DNA of 64,000 nt from NCBI RefSeq assembly GCF_014640535.1, contig NZ_BMHD01000001.1, positions 3,027,474 to 3,091,473 on the forward strand. The letters run 5' to 3'. Made by a program: the position numbers and the translations under genes. Positions 47,889 to 56,899 of the stretch are shown one piece after another. The notes beneath the pieces are model-generated. The model saw only the letters and a list, made by a program, of their open reading frames with translations, was not told the origin of the DNA and did no database searches. The stretch's first letter is position 1; each line of letters opens with the position of its first letter. Source of the DNA: Cnuibacter physcomitrellae (GTDB taxonomy: Bacteria > Actinomycetota > Actinomycetes > Actinomycetales > Microbacteriaceae).

Positions 47889-49322
47889 TCAGACGGAACG
47901 GTAGATGTGCTTGACTTCCTGGAACTCGGCGAGGCCGCCGGGGCCGTTGAGGCGGCCGAGGCCGCTCTTCTTGTAGCCGCCCTCTTCGAACTGGTCGAAG
48001 ATCTGCGCCCACGCGTTCGTCCAGACGGTGCCTGCCTCGATGGCCTGCGAGACGCGGAGCGATCTCCCACCGTCTCGGGTCCAGACAGAGGCGGAGAGGC
48101 CGTAGTCGGTCGCGTTCGCCCGGAAGACCGCCTCATCTTCGCCGTCGAAGGTCTCGAAGGTGGCGACCGGGCCGAACACCTCGTCCTGCACGAGGGTCGA
48201 GCCGAGGTCGGTGATGCCCACGAGCGTGGGTCGGTAGAAGGCGCCGGGCCCCTCGATCGGGCCGCCCTCGAGGATGGTCTCACCACCGCTGACGGACACC
48301 ATCCGGTGCACCCGCTCGACCGACGCCCTGTCGATCAGCGGGCCCATCTGGGTCTCGGGGTCGATCCCCGGTCCCACGCGGACGGCCGAGAGCGACGATG
48401 CCAGCCTGTCGCGGAGCTCGTCGGCGATCGACGCCTGGGCGATGACGCGGCTGCCCGTCATGCAGAACTGACCCGCGAAGGTGGTGACGGCAGCGGTGAG
48501 AGTCGGGACGACGACATCGAGATCGGCGTCGTCGAACACGACCATGGGCGTCTTGCCGCCCAGTTCGAGGGAGACGCGCTTGAGCTGGGGGGCGGCGGCC
48601 GCCATGATGCGGGCGCCCACCGCGGAGCTGCCCGTGTAGCTGATCACGCCCACCTCGGGGCTGGCGACGAGCGCCTTCGCCCCTTCGTCGCCCGACTCCG
48701 TGAACAGGTTCACGATCCCCTCCGGCAGGGAGGTCGTCTCGGCGAACAGCTCGGCGATCAGCGCGTTCGTCAGTGCCGTCTGGGCCGGCATCTTGACCGC
48801 GACGGTGCAACCCGCCGCGAGCGCGGGGGCGATCGAGCGGATCGAGAGGATCCCCGGGGAGTTCCACGGGACGATGACCCCGGCGACGCCGATCGGCTCG
48901 CGCGAGAGGATCGAGAATCCGGACGGCGTCTCCGCCGCCGTCCCGAGATCCGTGAGGGCCAGGCCTGCGAAGTAGCGCAGCTTGGGAGCCGCGATGCTGA
49001 GCTCGAACTGGGCCTGCGCGAGCGGCTTGCCGTTCTCCAGCGTGATCGCCAGGGCGATCCGATCGAGGTTCCGCTCCAGCGTGAGGGAGAGGTCCCACAG
49101 GGCTCGTGCGCGACGTTCGCGATCACTCCGCCACGATCCGCTCGTGAAGGCGGTGCGGGCGGCGGCGATGGCCTCGTTCGCGGCCTCGAGGCCGCCGTCG
49201 AAGTACTCTCCGAGGGGCTCGCCGGTGGCCGGATCGAAGGACTGCGCTCGTGGACCGATGGCCCGCCATTCCCCATCGATGTAATGCCGGGCCGGCTCAT
49301 CCGTGAACGGGGTGCGAGGCAT
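47889..49322 (-). CDS. Aldehyde dehydrogenase (477 aa) upstream of the sugar importer
   Basis: Full-length NAD(P)-dependent ALDH: E253 in SLELGGKTP and nucleophile C287 in AGQFCMTG, NAD-binding GSSAVGARI. AGGAG six nucleotides before ATG 49322 decides the start over upstream Met codons. It lies 69 bp before the binding-protein gene in the same direction, so it is probably the first gene of the importer operon. It differs from the benzaldehyde-type ALDH at 34962 and may act on an aliphatic or phenolic aldehyde. TCTGATTATCACC at 49381-49393 weakly resembles the IclR operator. Confidence 0.85.
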   Translation of the reverse strand: MPRTPFTDEPARHYIDGEWRAIGPRAQSFDPATGEPLGEYFDGGLEAANEAIAAARTAFTSGSWRSDRERRARALWDLSLTLERNLDRIALAITLENGKPLAQAQFELSIAAPKLRYFAGLALTDLGTAAETPSGFSILSREPIGVAGVIVPWNSPGILSIRSIAPALAAGCTVAVKMPAQTALTNALIAELFAETTSLPEGIVNLFTESGDEGAKALVASPEVGVISYTGSSAVGARIMAAAAPQLKRVSLELGGKTPMVVFDDADLDVVVPTLTAAVTTFAGQFCMTGSRVIAQASIADELRDRLASSLSAVRVGPGIDPETQMGPLIDRASVERVHRMVSVSGGETILEGGPIEGPGAFYRPTLVGITDLGSTLVQDEVFGPVATFETFDGEDEAVFRANATDYGLSASVWTRDGGRSLRVSQAIEAGTVWTNAWAQIFDQFEEGGYKKSGLGRLNGPGGLAEFQEVKHIYRSV

Positions 49323-49405
49323 CTGATCTCCTGAAGGCTCCATCGACATCGGGTTGAGCTGCCTTACCGCCGAAATCATCTCTGATTATCACCATGCGGC
49401 ATTGA

Positions 49406-49531
49406 AAGCAGCTGCGCGGACTGATCCTGACGGATTCTCTCGGCGCCAGCCAGAGCTGGGACGACATGATCGGCACCTTCGATTGCGCTCTCGGCGCAGG
49501 TGCTGCCGGGGCGTTCTTCGCGCACTCATAG
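49406..49531 (+). other. Orphan 41-codon open frame, possible gene remnant
   Basis: The forward frame from 49406 to TAG 49529-49531 reads KQLRGLILTDSLGASQSWDD and then MIGTFDCALGAGAAGAFFAHS. It is protein-like in composition but has no good start, apart from ATG 49466, and no Shine-Dalgarno. It sits alone in the 294-bp divergent gap between the ALDH and the efflux operon. It may be the 3' end of a deleted gene; family not recognised. Confidence 0.25.
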
Positions 49532-49558
49532 GCGAGGGCAGGGATCCCCATAAGGCGC

Positions 49559-49613
49559 CTCCCTACGGTCGATGCAACTTCATTGAGTTGAGTCGAGTCG
49601 TTCGAGTAGGGAG
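49559..49613 (+). promoter_or_regulatory. Leader stem that can hide the ribosome-binding site of the efflux operon
   Basis: CTCCCTAC (49559-49566) is the exact reverse complement of GTAGGGAG (49606-49613), which contains the GGGAG ribosome-binding site of ATG 49617. If both are on the transcript, pairing would mask the site. Confidence 0.4.
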
Positions 49614-49616
49614 ACC

Positions 49617-50984
49617 ATGGGACTGCGGGAGAGAGCGGGACGGGCGGCGAGCAGAGCGCGCGCGCTGCGGCCACGCACCTGGATCATCGGCGGCGCGGTC
49701 GCGCTCGTCGTCCTCGGTGGGGGCACGACCTGGGCGGTCCTGGCGACCACGGGCGCCCAGGCGGAGACCCGGCCCACCACGACCACCGTCGCGGCGAGCC
49801 TGGAGACGCTGGAGAAGACCGTGTCGTCCTCGGGGACGATCGCTCCCACCACGACCGAGGACGTGAGCTTCGGGGTCGAGGGCACGGTGCAGACCGTGAA
49901 CGTGCAGGAGGGACAGCAGGTCGCCGCGGGCGACGTGCTGGCGACCGTGGACACCCTGCACGCGAACGCCGCGGTGCTCGAGGCCAAGGCCACCCTCGCG
50001 GCGGCCCAGGCGAAGCTGTCCTCTGCCGAGGCGGACGACGACGGCAGCGACTCGTCCGCGACGGCGATCGCCTCGTTCCAGGCACAGGTCGACGTGGCCC
50101 AGACCGACGTGACGGAGGCGGAGACCGCCGCGACCGGCACCACGCTCGTCGCCCCGATCGCCGGACTGGTCACGAACGCGAGCGTCGAGGTGGGGGACGT
50201 CGTCTCCGGATCCAGCTCCTCGGGATCATCCAGCTCGACGGGTTCTGCCGCCTCGGGCACGTCCTCGAGCGGAGGCCTGGGGGGTGCGACCGGCTCCGGG
50301 GGCACGACCTCGGGGTCGAGCGGATCCACGAGCTCGACCGGCCAGTTCACGATCGTCAGCACGGACTCCTGGACGGTGAGCCTGTCGGTCAGCGAGACCG
50401 AGGTCTCCGAGATCGCCGTCGGCGATCAGGTCGAGCTGTCCACCGACGACGGCACGAGCTTCTTCGGCACGGTCGGCTCGATCGGCCTGCTGCCCTCGAC
50501 CAGCTCGGGTGCCGCGGCCTACCCGGTGGTCGTCGACGTCACCGGGTCCCCGGATGGCCTCTTCGACGGCGTCTCCGTGACGGGCGACATCGTCTACGAG
50601 CGTCGCGCCGACGTGCTGACCGTGCCGTCCGCGGCCGTCACCACCGGGACCGACGGCACGTCGACCGTGACCGTGGTCGCGGACGACGGCACCGAGACGG
50701 TCACGACCGTCGGGGTGGGCGAGACGAGCGGGAACCTCGTCGAGATCACGTCCGGCCTCGCCGAAGGGGACATGGTGAAGGTCACGGTCTTCACCCCGGG
50801 CAGCGGCGGCGGTGGGCAGGGCACGGGAGGTACGGGTGGCACGTTCCCCGGCGGCGGCACCGGAGGTACGGGTGGCACGTTCCCCGGCGGCGGCACCCTG
50901 CCCGACGGCGGCAGCCTCCCGGGCGGCGGCCAGTTCCCGAGCGGCGGCACCTTCCCCGGCGGCGGACAGCAGGGGGGTCGGTGA
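49617..50984 (+). CDS. MacA-like membrane fusion protein (455 aa)
   Basis: An N-terminal membrane anchor (TWIIGGAVALVVLGGGTTWAV split at 24-45), a lipoyl/barrel-sandwich half (VEGTVQTVNVQEGQQVAAGDVLATVD), a helical hairpin (50-90 residues later), a Ser/Gly/Thr-rich insert (210-260), beta-barrel domain and a Gly/Pro tail with GGTFPGGG repeats (from 405). It links the 50984/51712 ABC transporter to the exterior. In Gram-positives such adaptors act without an outer-membrane channel. Starts with GGGAG 6 nt before ATG 49617. Confidence 0.85.
   Translation: MGLRERAGRAASRARALRPRTWIIGGAVALVVLGGGTTWAVLATTGAQAETRPTTTTVAASLETLEKTVSSSGTIAPTTTEDVSFGVEGTVQTVNVQEGQQVAAGDVLATVDTLHANAAVLEAKATLAAAQAKLSSAEADDDGSDSSATAIASFQAQVDVAQTDVTEAETAATGTTLVAPIAGLVTNASVEVGDVVSGSSSSGSSSSTGSAASGTSSSGGLGGATGSGGTTSGSSGSTSSTGQFTIVSTDSWTVSLSVSETEVSEIAVGDQVELSTDDGTSFFGTVGSIGLLPSTSSGAAAYPVVVDVTGSPDGLFDGVSVTGDIVYERRADVLTVPSAAVTTGTDGTSTVTVVADDGTETVTTVGVGETSGNLVEITSGLAEGDMVKVTVFTPGSGGGGQGTGGTGGTFPGGGTGGTGGTFPGGGTLPDGGSLPGGGQFPSGGTFPGGGQQGGR
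50826..50897 (+). repeat. Perfect 36-bp tandem duplication in the adaptor tail
   Basis: Positions 50826-50861 and 50862-50897 are identical and in frame, each encoding GGTGGTFPGGGT. Weaker versions of the unit continue downstream (GGTLPDGG, GGSLPGGG, GGQFPSGG). A recent in-frame duplication that changes tail length. Confidence 0.85.
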
Positions 50985-51715
50985 TGGCGGCCCTCACCTC
51001 GCGGCCGGAAGCGACGACGGCGGCTCGCGAACCCGTCATCGAGCTCCAGGACGCCCGCAAGGTCTACCGCTCCGGCGCGATCGAGTTCGAGGCGCTGCGT
51101 GGCATCGACCTCGAGATCCACGAGGGCGAGTACGTCGCGATCATGGGTCCGTCGGGTTCGGGCAAGTCCACCCTCATGAACGTGCTGGGCTGCCTCGACA
51201 CCCTCACCAGCGGCAGCTACCGCCTGGCGGGGAGCGATGTCCGCGACCTCGACGAGGCCGAGCTCGCCGAGGTGCGCAACCGCCGCATCGGGTTCGTGTT
51301 CCAGCAGTTCAACCTGCTCCCGTCGCTGGCCGCGTGGCAGAACGTCGAGCTCCCGCTCATGTACGGCCGCGTCCCCCGCGCGGACCGCCGGGCGCGTGCG
51401 GCGCGCGCGCTCGATCGCGTCGGCCTGGGGTCCCGTCTCGACAACCGGCCCGGCGAGCTCTCAGGCGGTCAGCAGCAGCGCGTCGCCGTGGCCCGGGCCC
51501 TGGTCGGCGAGCCCACCATGATCCTGGCCGACGAGCCCACGGGGAACCTCGACACGGTCTCGACGAACGACGTGCTTGAGCTCTTCGACGAGCTCCACGA
51601 GGCCGGGCGCACCATCGTGCTCATCACCCATGAGACCGAGGTGGCGGCGCGCGCCAAGCGCGTGGTCGTCGTCCGTGATGGTCGTCTGCAGGATGCGGAG
51701 GTGCTCGCCTCGTGA
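50984..51715 (+). CDS. MacB/LolD-type ABC exporter ATPase (243 aa)
   Basis: Walker [10 protein letters not shown], signature LSGGQQQR, Walker [13 protein letters not shown] and H-loop LITHET, typical of the type VII (MacB) ATPases. ATG 50984 overlaps the adaptor stop (GTGATG context); GTG 50981 would add one residue. It energises the 51712 permease, probably to move a substrate from the outer leaflet or membrane via the MacA-like adaptors. Confidence 0.92.
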   Translation: MAALTSRPEATTAAREPVIELQDARKVYRSGAIEFEALRGIDLEIHEGEYVAIMGPSGSGKSTLMNVLGCLDTLTSGSYRLAGSDVRDLDEAELAEVRNRRIGFVFQQFNLLPSLAAWQNVELPLMYGRVPRADRRARAARALDRVGLGSRLDNRPGELSGGQQQRVAVARALVGEPTMILADEPTGNLDTVSTNDVLELFDELHEAGRTIVLITHETEVAARAKRVVVVRDGRLQDAEVLAS

Positions 51716-52944
51716 ACTGGTCGGAGACGCTGCACACCAGCTGGGCGGCCGTGCGGTCGCACGCGCTCCGGTCGCTGCTCACGGTGCTGGGCATCCTCAT
51801 CGGGATCGCGGCGGTGATCATGACCGTAGGGCTGGGTCTCGGTACCCAGAAGGACGTCAGTGCCCAGATCTCGTCGCTCGGCAGCAACCTGCTGATCGTC
51901 TCGCCCGGTTCCAGCACCGACAGCTCGGGGGTGCGCGGCGGCTTCGGGACGGGTGCATCCCTCACCCAGGCGGATGCGACAGCCTTGGCATCGAGCATCA
52001 ACGCGCCGGACATCGGCGGGGTAGCGGCCGAGACGACGACGTCCCTCTCGCTCGAGGCGAACGGGACGAACTGGACCACCACCGTCACGGGGACGAGCCC
52101 GTCGTGGCTCGACGTGCGCTCGCGCACGCTGGCCTCGGGCGAGTTCCTCGACGCCGAGGACGTCGCGTCGAACGCCTCCGTCGTGGTGCTCGGCTCAGAG
52201 ACCGCCGACGAGCTGTTCGGCTCGCCGTACGTCGTCGGGCAGTCCGTCTCGATCGACGGCCAGGACTACGAGGTGATCGGGGTGCTCGCCTCGGCAGGGT
52301 CCGACTCGTCCTCGAACCTCGACGACGTCGCCCTCGTGCCCTCGAGCACCGCGACCACGCAGCTGTTCGGCGGCTCGTCGGGCGGCTCGGTCTCGACGAT
52401 CTACATCAAGGCGGCGTCGGATACGCAGCTGTCGGCCGCGTACCAGGAGGCCCAGACCGTGCTGCTCAACCTGCATGGGATCGCCTCCGCCGACGACGCC
52501 GACTTCACGATCTCCAGCCAGGACGCCTTGGTCGGCGCCGCGACGTCGATCTATCAGACGCTCACCGTGCTGCTCACCGGGATCGCCGCGCTCTCGCTCC
52601 TCGTGGGTGGGATCGGGGTGATGAACATCATGCTGGTGTCGGTCACGGAGCGCACTCGCGAGATCGGACTGCGCAAGGCTCTGGGCGCGCCGCCCTGGGC
52701 CATCCGCCGGCAGTTCCTCGTGGAGGCGGCCATCCTAGGACTCTCGGGCGGGGTGCTGGGCGCGGTTCTCGGCATCGGCGCGGCCCTCGCGCTGCCCGGG
52801 GTGATCGGATCGTCGATCGTCGTCTCGCCCGCCGCGGTCGGCCTGTCGATCGCCGTCGCGGTGGCCATCGGGATCGTCTTCGGCGTGTATCCCGCCACCC
52901 GGGCCGCTCGGCTCGCGCCCATCGATGCCCTACGCAGCGAGTAG
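51712..52944 (+). CDS. MacB-like/FtsX-type ABC permease (410 aa)
   Basis: Four membrane helices with a large extracytoplasmic domain between helices 1 and 2 (residues 45-280: [19 protein letters not shown]...). The coupling region [18 protein letters not shown] is the signature of the MacB/FtsX family. GTG 51712 overlaps the ATPase stop. Works as a homodimer with the ATPase. Substrate is unknown: macrolides, peptides or lipoproteins in other systems. Confidence 0.9.
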   Translation: MNWSETLHTSWAAVRSHALRSLLTVLGILIGIAAVIMTVGLGLGTQKDVSAQISSLGSNLLIVSPGSSTDSSGVRGGFGTGASLTQADATALASSINAPDIGGVAAETTTSLSLEANGTNWTTTVTGTSPSWLDVRSRTLASGEFLDAEDVASNASVVVLGSETADELFGSPYVVGQSVSIDGQDYEVIGVLASAGSDSSSNLDDVALVPSSTATTQLFGGSSGGSVSTIYIKAASDTQLSAAYQEAQTVLLNLHGIASADDADFTISSQDALVGAATSIYQTLTVLLTGIAALSLLVGGIGVMNIMLVSVTERTREIGLRKALGAPPWAIRRQFLVEAAILGLSGGVLGAVLGIGAALALPGVIGSSIVVSPAAVGLSIAVAVAIGIVFGVYPATRAARLAPIDALRSE

Positions 52945-52990
52945 GCGTCCCTCCTCCTCTCTTCCCTCGTCCTCACGAATGGAGCAACCC

Positions 52991-53896
52991 ATGATCACGA
53001 ACAAGCGCACCGTCGCGGTCTCCGCGGGCGTCCTGCTCGCTTGCGCCGGCATCTTCGCCCTGGCCGCCTGCGCCGCGACTGAGGCGTCGACGTCCTCGTC
53101 ATCGTCGTCCGCCACCTCGGCGCCGCCCGGCGGAGGAGGCTCGGGCTTCCCTGGCGGGGGGACGTCGGGTGAGATCGCCGCCCTGAGCGGGACGACGCTC
53201 CAGGTGCAGGACGCGTCGTCGCAGACCGCCGTCACGTACTCCGAGTCCACGACGATCTCGGCGAGGGTGAGTGCGACTCTCGCCGACGTGACCGTCGGCT
53301 CCTGCGTGACGGTGATGAGCGGGCAAGTGCCCACCGACTCGTCGTCCTCGTCGTCCTCGACGGGATCCGGCGACACGGCCACGTCCGTCGCGATCTCGGC
53401 GGCGACCGACGGCACCTGCACTGCAGGCTTCGGCGGAGGCGCGCCAGGTGGTGGGGGCGCCGGCGGCGGCACCCCGCCCACCGACTTCCCGACCGACGGC
53501 GCCCTGCCGACCGACGGCGCCCGACCCACGGGCATGCCCTCGGCTCCCGACGGATCCGGGGAGGGGCCCGGCGCCTTCGGCGGCTTCGTCTCCGGACTCG
53601 TCACCGCGGTCTCGGGCACGACCATCACCGTCGACGCCGCCGACATGTCGGGAACGACCTCGCCGACAGACGTGACGGTCGGCGAGGGCACGGCCTACAC
53701 CGTCACCCGCGCCGCAGACGCCTCCGCGCTCGTCGTGGGCCAGTGCGTGACGGCTCAGGGCGAGTCCGACTCGAGCGGCGCGGTCGCCGCGACATCCCTC
53801 CTCGTCTCGGAGCCCACCGACGGGAGCTGCACCATGGGCTTCGGCGCGGGCCGCCCCGGTGGCCCCGGCGGTGGATCGGCTCCCTCCACGTCCTGA
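52991..53896 (+). CDS. DUF5666-like lipoprotein in the efflux operon (301 aa)
   Basis: Signal peptide with lipobox LAAC (C27), Ser/Gly-rich linker, then two DUF5666-like OB/beta modules (EIAALSGTTLQVQDAS...VTVGSCVTVMSG and GFVSGLVTAVSGTTITVDAADMS...LVVGQCVTAQGE) separated by a Pro-rich spacer (FPTDGALPTDGARP). GGAGCAACCC before ATG 52991 recurs before the second adaptor at 53932. It is probably an accessory extracytoplasmic component of the exporter or a sensor of its cargo; unproven. Confidence 0.75.
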   Translation: MITNKRTVAVSAGVLLACAGIFALAACAATEASTSSSSSSATSAPPGGGGSGFPGGGTSGEIAALSGTTLQVQDASSQTAVTYSESTTISARVSATLADVTVGSCVTVMSGQVPTDSSSSSSSTGSGDTATSVAISAATDGTCTAGFGGGAPGGGGAGGGTPPTDFPTDGALPTDGARPTGMPSAPDGSGEGPGAFGGFVSGLVTAVSGTTITVDAADMSGTTSPTDVTVGEGTAYTVTRAADASALVVGQCVTAQGESDSSGAVAATSLLVSEPTDGSCTMGFGAGRPGGPGGGSAPSTS

Positions 53897-53944
53897 CCGG
53901 ACCGACACCCGCATCCACCCCCGACCCTTCTGGAGCAACCCCGC

Positions 53945-55954
53945 ATGACCGAGCAGACCGAGACCACCGGACCCGAGGCGTCGGCGGCACGCAAGCGCGT
54001 CGTGCGGAGACGCAAGGCGATCGCCATCGCGATCACCACCGCCGTGCTCTGCGCGGCGGGTGGCGGCACGGCGTTCTCGCTGGCGCAGGCAGCCGGGCCG
54101 TCGTACCGCACGGCGACGGCGGCGCTCGGGAGGGTGGCCGAATCGCTGGACCTCACCGGGACCGTGGCGTCGGTCACCCGACGGGACATGGCCTTCCAGG
54201 TCTCGGGCACGGTCTCCTCGGTCGCCGTGTCGGTCGGTAAGCACGTGACCGCGGGTCAGACGCTCGCCGTCCTCGACACCGGGAGCCTACAGGAGGCGAT
54301 CGACTCAGCCCAGGACGCCGTCGACTCGGCGAACGAGCAGCTCGACAGCGACCTCGAGGCGCAGTCGTCCGACTCGATGTCGACGTCCGGCGCGGCGGGT
54401 TCGGGTTCGGGAGCCCTGGTGTCCCCGGATGCCGGGGCCGCCGCGCCCTCGGGGGACGCCCCTTCCGGAGGTTCGCCCTCGGGTGGGTCGGCGTCCCCGG
54501 GGTCCGGCTCCGCAAGCCCGGGCTCGGGCGGTGGTGACTCCGGTGGAGGGTCCCCCGACACCGCCGCCATCGAGGCCGCTGTCGCAGCGGTGCAGGTGGC
54601 TCAGCAGACCCTCCTCACCCAGTACCGGTCGGCGACGGACGCCTACGACCTCGCCCAGCAGACCATCGCATCCTCGGACGAGACCTGTCGACCGTTCCTC
54701 GAGGCGAGCCTCGCGGGAAAGGACGTGAACGCCGATTCGGACGCGGACGGCGCCGTCGACGGTGCCGGAGGCCCGTCCGCCTCGGGTGGGTCGTCCACCA
54801 CGGATCCGGTCACGGGTGGTTCGTCCACAGGCACGGACTTGGCCACTCTTCAGGCGCAGCTGGCTGCCTGCCAGGCCGCGATCCAGTCCGTGCAGACCGA
54901 CCAGCAGACGGTCTCGACCGCGCAGCAGGCCGTGCTGGATGCCGCATCCGCACTCGACACCGCGGTGACCAGCCTGCAGTCCGCTGTCGCCTCGACCTCG
55001 TCATCGACGCCCGCTCCCGCTCCCACCGCCGAGACGACCTCGGCGGCCTCCGGGTCGGCGCACGTCGCGGTCCTCGCCTCCGCCGTCGTCACCGCCGGGG
55101 ACACCGTGGGAACGGGCGGTGCCTCCGGTTCGGGGAGCTCGATCCCGAGCTCGGGAGGGTCGACCACCATCACCGCGGACACCATCCTCTCTGACCAGGC
55201 TGCAGTGGACGCAGCGGAGGCGCAGCTCGCCATCGCGCAGGCGAACCTCGCGTTCGCCACCCTCTCGAGTCCGATCGAGGGTACGGTCGCGGCGGTCTCG
55301 ATCAGCGCGGGCGCCACCGTGTCCGCCGGCTCGACCGACACCGTCATCACGGTCGTGGGCGACGACGGCTACACGGTGTCCTCCACTGTCACGCTCACGA
55401 ACGTCGCGAAGCTCGAGGTCGGCCAGACGGCGACGGTGGAGCTGCCCTCCTCAGGCACCACGGTGTCCGGCACCGTGAGCGCGATCGGCCTCCTCGACAC
55501 GAGCGGCTCGTCCACGCCCAGCTACGACGTCACGATCGCGCTCGATGACGCAGGCAAGACGCTCCTGAACGGCGCCTCGGCCTCGGTCACCGTGGCGGTG
55601 GCCGCAGGCGACTCGGTGCTCACCGTGCCGACCTCGGCGGTCCACCGATCGGGCACCGAGTACAGCGTCGACGTGCTTCGCGACGGGACCTCCACAGCTG
55701 CCCCGGTGGAGATCGGCGCCATGGGCTCCGAACTGACGGAGATCGCCTCGGGGCTCTCGGAGGGAGACGAGGTGGTGCTCGCCGACCTCGACGAGGCCGT
55801 CCCCTCCGACGACTCCGACACCGATTCGGGCACGGGGCTCACCGGGCTCGGCGGCACGACCGGCGGCAGCGGTTCGTTCCCCGCCGGCGGCACGTTCCCC
55901 GGAGGGGGAGCAGGGGGAGGCTTCCCGGACGGCGGGTCGCTGCCCGCGCGGTAG
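53945..55954 (+). CDS. Second HlyD/MacA-like membrane fusion protein, expanded (669 aa)
   Basis: N-terminal anchor (residues 23-45), barrel-sandwich halves (VSGTVSSVAVSVGKHVTAGQTLAVLDTG; SSPIEGTVAAVSISAGATVSAG) and a beta-barrel/C-terminal domain ending in GGTFPGGG-type repeats as in the first adaptor. The helical hairpin between halves is enlarged by Ser/Gly/Pro inserts (150-200, 270-300, 345-410). Two adaptors for one ATPase/permease pair suggests a hetero-oligomeric adaptor or two routes. It is the last gene of the operon. Confidence 0.85.
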   Translation: MTEQTETTGPEASAARKRVVRRRKAIAIAITTAVLCAAGGGTAFSLAQAAGPSYRTATAALGRVAESLDLTGTVASVTRRDMAFQVSGTVSSVAVSVGKHVTAGQTLAVLDTGSLQEAIDSAQDAVDSANEQLDSDLEAQSSDSMSTSGAAGSGSGALVSPDAGAAAPSGDAPSGGSPSGGSASPGSGSASPGSGGGDSGGGSPDTAAIEAAVAAVQVAQQTLLTQYRSATDAYDLAQQTIASSDETCRPFLEASLAGKDVNADSDADGAVDGAGGPSASGGSSTTDPVTGGSSTGTDLATLQAQLAACQAAIQSVQTDQQTVSTAQQAVLDAASALDTAVTSLQSAVASTSSSTPAPAPTAETTSAASGSAHVAVLASAVVTAGDTVGTGGASGSGSSIPSSGGSTTITADTILSDQAAVDAAEAQLAIAQANLAFATLSSPIEGTVAAVSISAGATVSAGSTDTVITVVGDDGYTVSSTVTLTNVAKLEVGQTATVELPSSGTTVSGTVSAIGLLDTSGSSTPSYDVTIALDDAGKTLLNGASASVTVAVAAGDSVLTVPTSAVHRSGTEYSVDVLRDGTSTAAPVEIGAMGSELTEIASGLSEGDEVVLADLDEAVPSDDSDTDSGTGLTGLGGTTGGSGSFPAGGTFPGGGAGGGFPDGGSLPAR

Positions 55955-56009
55955 GCGCGCCGTTCAGGCCGTCCGCAACTGCCGCGACGCCCTCGTCGGA
56001 GACCCGACA

Positions 56010-56074
56010 CCTCGACACCGAATCGGCCCAAGCCCCGCGATATCCGCCGAGGTCCGCCTGGTTCGGTGTCGAGG
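56010..56074. terminator. 13-bp inverted repeat after the efflux operon
   Basis: CCTCGACACCGAA (56010-56022) and TTCGGTGTCGAGG (56062-56074) are exact reverse complements with a 39-nt centre, 56 nt beyond the 55954 stop. Could be a terminator or a small repeat; I saw no third copy in the window. Confidence 0.4.
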
Positions 56075-56124
56075 CGGGGGTGAGGTGTGGCTTCGCTTGC
56101 TGGCGCGGGCAGCGCCCGATTTCC

Positions 56125-56139
56125 TACGGTGTGAGCATG
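56125..56139 (+). promoter_or_regulatory. Leaderless-type -10 box of the VIT1-like gene
   Basis: TACGGT (56125-56130), six nucleotides, then ATG 56137, with no Shine-Dalgarno. It decides ATG 56137 over the in-frame GTG at 56131. Confidence 0.45.
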
Positions 56140-56859
56140 CAGGAGCGCATCGACGGGTCGCATCCCGAAGAACCGCACCGCGAAGGGCTCGCCCAGCGGC
56201 TGAACTGGCTGCGAGCGGGGGTGCTAGGGGCGAACGACGGGATCGTGTCGGTCGCGGCCGTCGTGGTCGGTGTAGCCGGGGCGACCCCGGCGGTGCCCGC
56301 GATCGTGACCGCCGGGCTCGCGGCTCTGGTCGGAGGAGCCATCTCGATGGCTCTGGGGGAGTACGTGTCGGTGAGCAGCCAGCGCGACAGCGAGCGCGCC
56401 CTCATCTCCAAGGAGCGACGTGAGCTGTCGGAGATGCCCGAGCAGGAGCTCGAGGAGCTGACGGGTCTCTACCGGGCGAAGGGGCTGAGTGAGGAGACCG
56501 CCCGCCGGGTGGCCGAGGAGCTCACCGCCCACGATGCTCTCGCGGCCCACCTGTCGGCCGAGCTGGGCATCGACGAGGACGACGTGGTGAGCCCGTGGCA
56601 CGCCGCGCTGGCGTCGGCGGTGGCCTTCACACTGGGCGCGATCCTGCCGATGCTCACGATCGTCTTCCTGTCCGAGCAGATCCGCATCCCCGTCACGTTC
56701 GCCGTCGTCCTCGTCGCGCTCGCGGTGACCGGTTACGTGGCGGCGTGGATCGGCGGCAGCTCGCGGGGCAAGGCCGCGCTCCGCGTCGTCGTCGGCGGGC
56801 TGCTGGCGCTGGGGGCGACCTTCGCGATCGGGACCCTGCTGGGCACGACCGTGCTCTGA
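56137..56859 (+). CDS. VIT1/CCC1-type membrane transporter (240 aa)
   Basis: CCC1/VIT1 family: LNWLRAGVLGANDGIVSVAAVVVGVAGA at helix 1, GAISMALGEYVSVSSQRDSERALI after helix 2, the charged helical cytoplasmic segment (EQELEELTGLYRAKGLSEETARRVAEEL) and three more helices. Eukaryotic and bacterial relatives move Fe2+ or Mn2+ across membranes; in bacteria many are uncharacterised. The glutamates of the cytoplasmic metal-binding region are present. Monocistronic or with the PAP2 gene 40 nt downstream. Confidence 0.85.
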   Translation: MQERIDGSHPEEPHREGLAQRLNWLRAGVLGANDGIVSVAAVVVGVAGATPAVPAIVTAGLAALVGGAISMALGEYVSVSSQRDSERALISKERRELSEMPEQELEELTGLYRAKGLSEETARRVAEELTAHDALAAHLSAELGIDEDDVVSPWHAALASAVAFTLGAILPMLTIVFLSEQIRIPVTFAVVLVALAVTGYVAAWIGGSSRGKAALRVVVGGLLALGATFAIGTLLGTTVL

Positions 56860-56899
56860 TGATCCCCCTCCCCGATCTGCTGCGACCCGACGAGGACGG

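Noticed and set aside
49381-49393. TCTGATTATCACC as another IclR operator before the 49322 ALDH
   Set aside because: Only the left half and centre match CCTG-N5-[C/T]AGG and no partner lies 21 bp away; too weak to count as a site.
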